Source: Bifidobacterium sp.
GTDB lineage: Bacteria > Actinomycetota > Actinomycetes > Actinomycetales > Bifidobacteriaceae
Direction: 5' to 3'
DNA length: 6,380 nucleotides
Assembly: GCA_022739095.1 (NCBI GenBank)
Contig: JAIJEI010000122.1
Span: 1-6,380 of the forward strand
Part shown: one piece after another, positions 5,646 through 6,380 of the stretch
How positions within the stretch are numbered: position 1 is the first letter of the stretch
Layout of the letters: every line of letters begins with the position of its first letter
Program-made: the position numbers and the translations under genes
Notes under the pieces: model-generated
What the model saw: only the letters and a program-made list of their open reading frames with translations
Database searches by the model: none
What the model was told of the DNA's origin: nothing

Positions 5646-6380
5646 ATGGCAGAATTTGACTTTACCCAGGCGATCGGCGAAGCCCGCGCCAAATACGAAT
5701 CCATCGCCAAGGCGCTGGACGTCGACCGACTCAAGGCCGATATCAAGGATCTCGAAACGCAGGCCGCGGCCCCGGGCCTGTGGGATGACCCGGAAAACGC
5801 CCAGAAGATCACCAGCCGGCTGTCCGCCGCGGAATCGCAGCTGAAGCGTCTGAACTCCGCCTCCCAGCGCATCGACGATGTGGAAACGCTCGTCGAACTC
5901 GGCCACAAGGAAGGCGACCAGGACTCTCTGGACGAGGCGCAAAGCGAAATCGGCGAGATCCAGAAGGATCTCGACCAGATGGAGATTCAGACCCTGCTCG
6001 ACGGCGAATACGACGAACGTTCCGCCGTGGTGACCATCCGCTCCGGTGCCGGCGGCGTCGACGCGGCCGACTTCGCGCAGATGCTGCTGCGCATGTACCT
6101 GCGCTACTGCGAGCGTAACGGCTTCAAGGCCAAGGTCATGGATACCTCTTACGCCGAAGAGGCGGGCATCAAGTCCGCCACCTTCCAGGTGGATGCCCCC
6201 TATGCTTACGGTCGACTGTCCGTGGAGGGCGGCACCCACCGTCTGGTGCGCATCTCCCCGTTCGACAACCAAGGCCGCCGTCAGACCAGCTTCGCCGCCG
6301 TGGAAGTGGTGCCGCTGGTCGAGGCCACCGATCACATCGACATTCCGGATACGGACATCCGCGTGGACACCTACTGCTCC
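5646..6380 (+). CDS. prfB: Peptide chain release factor 2, 3' end outside window
   Basis: Release factor 2 reads UGA and UAA in the ribosomal A site and triggers peptide release. The 245 residues visible start with a helical domain 1 (about 1-110), including the conserved LWDDPENAQ stretch, then RSGAGGVDA (132-140), and the stop-codon recognition tripeptide SPF at 204-206 within HRLVRISPFDNQGRRQTSF, which identifies RF2 and not RF1. The frame runs off the window at RVDTYCS, just before the expected GGQ peptidyl-hydrolysis motif, so about 125 residues are missing if the length is typical. Unlike E. coli prfB there is no in-frame UGA near codon 26 and the N-terminus aligns in one frame, so autoregulatory frameshifting is absent. 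In actinobacteria prfB is often followed by ftsE, ftsX and smpB; those would lie beyond the edge. Confidence 0.96.
   Translation, partial: MAEFDFTQAIGEARAKYESIAKALDVDRLKADIKDLETQAAAPGLWDDPENAQKITSRLSAAESQLKRLNSASQRIDDVETLVELGHKEGDQDSLDEAQSEIGEIQKDLDQMEIQTLLDGEYDERSAVVTIRSGAGGVDAADFAQMLLRMYLRYCERNGFKAKVMDTSYAEEAGIKSATFQVDAPYAYGRLSVEGGTHRLVRISPFDNQGRRQTSFAAVEVVPLVEATDHIDIPDTDIRVDTYCS

Noticed and set aside
5625..6335. 236-aa open frame on the minus strand
   Set aside because: It is antisense to prfB, whose plus-strand product is unmistakable.

Overview
The window looks like a piece of a high-GC Gram-positive chromosome, most likely Bifidobacterium (the GlmM and peptide deformylase read like those of the B. 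longum/breve group). This rests on protein recognition, GC-rich codon use and a prfB that lacks the frameshift stop. It is not a database match.

Layout. Positions 51-3638 hold a tight plus-strand cluster: glmM (phosphoglucosamine mutase), 22 nt, def (peptide deformylase), then a 4-nt ATGA overlap into a 509-aa protein with a DnaQ-like (DEDDh-type) 3'-5' exonuclease domain at its C-terminus. The spacing suggests one operon joining cell-wall precursor synthesis, N-terminal protein maturation and a nuclease. Converging on it from the minus strand, with only 16 nt between the stop codons, is a 451-aa AAA_14/DUF4143-type ATPase (3655-5010). GC-rich hairpins inside the last codons of the exonuclease gene could end the ATPase transcript.

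The ATPase start region (5011-5150) is AT-rich and carries the most striking non-coding feature: two 23-nt direct repeats (19 of 23 identical, 34 nt apart) placed over a plausible promoter, so they look like an operator pair. A small plus-strand gene for a 43-aa single-span membrane protein follows (5280-5411). After a 234-nt stretch with no clear gene comes the 5' part of prfB (release factor 2), cut by the window end just before the expected GGQ motif.

How the genes relate. glmM, def and prfB are housekeeping genes for cell-wall synthesis and translation. The exonuclease appears to be co-expressed with the first two. The ATPase looks like an orphan accessory gene sitting between conserved blocks. 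I see no phage, IS, CRISPR, tRNA or rRNA feature and no convincing multi-gene novel system. The best leads are the paired repeats before the ATPase and the unassigned N-terminal half of the exonuclease protein.
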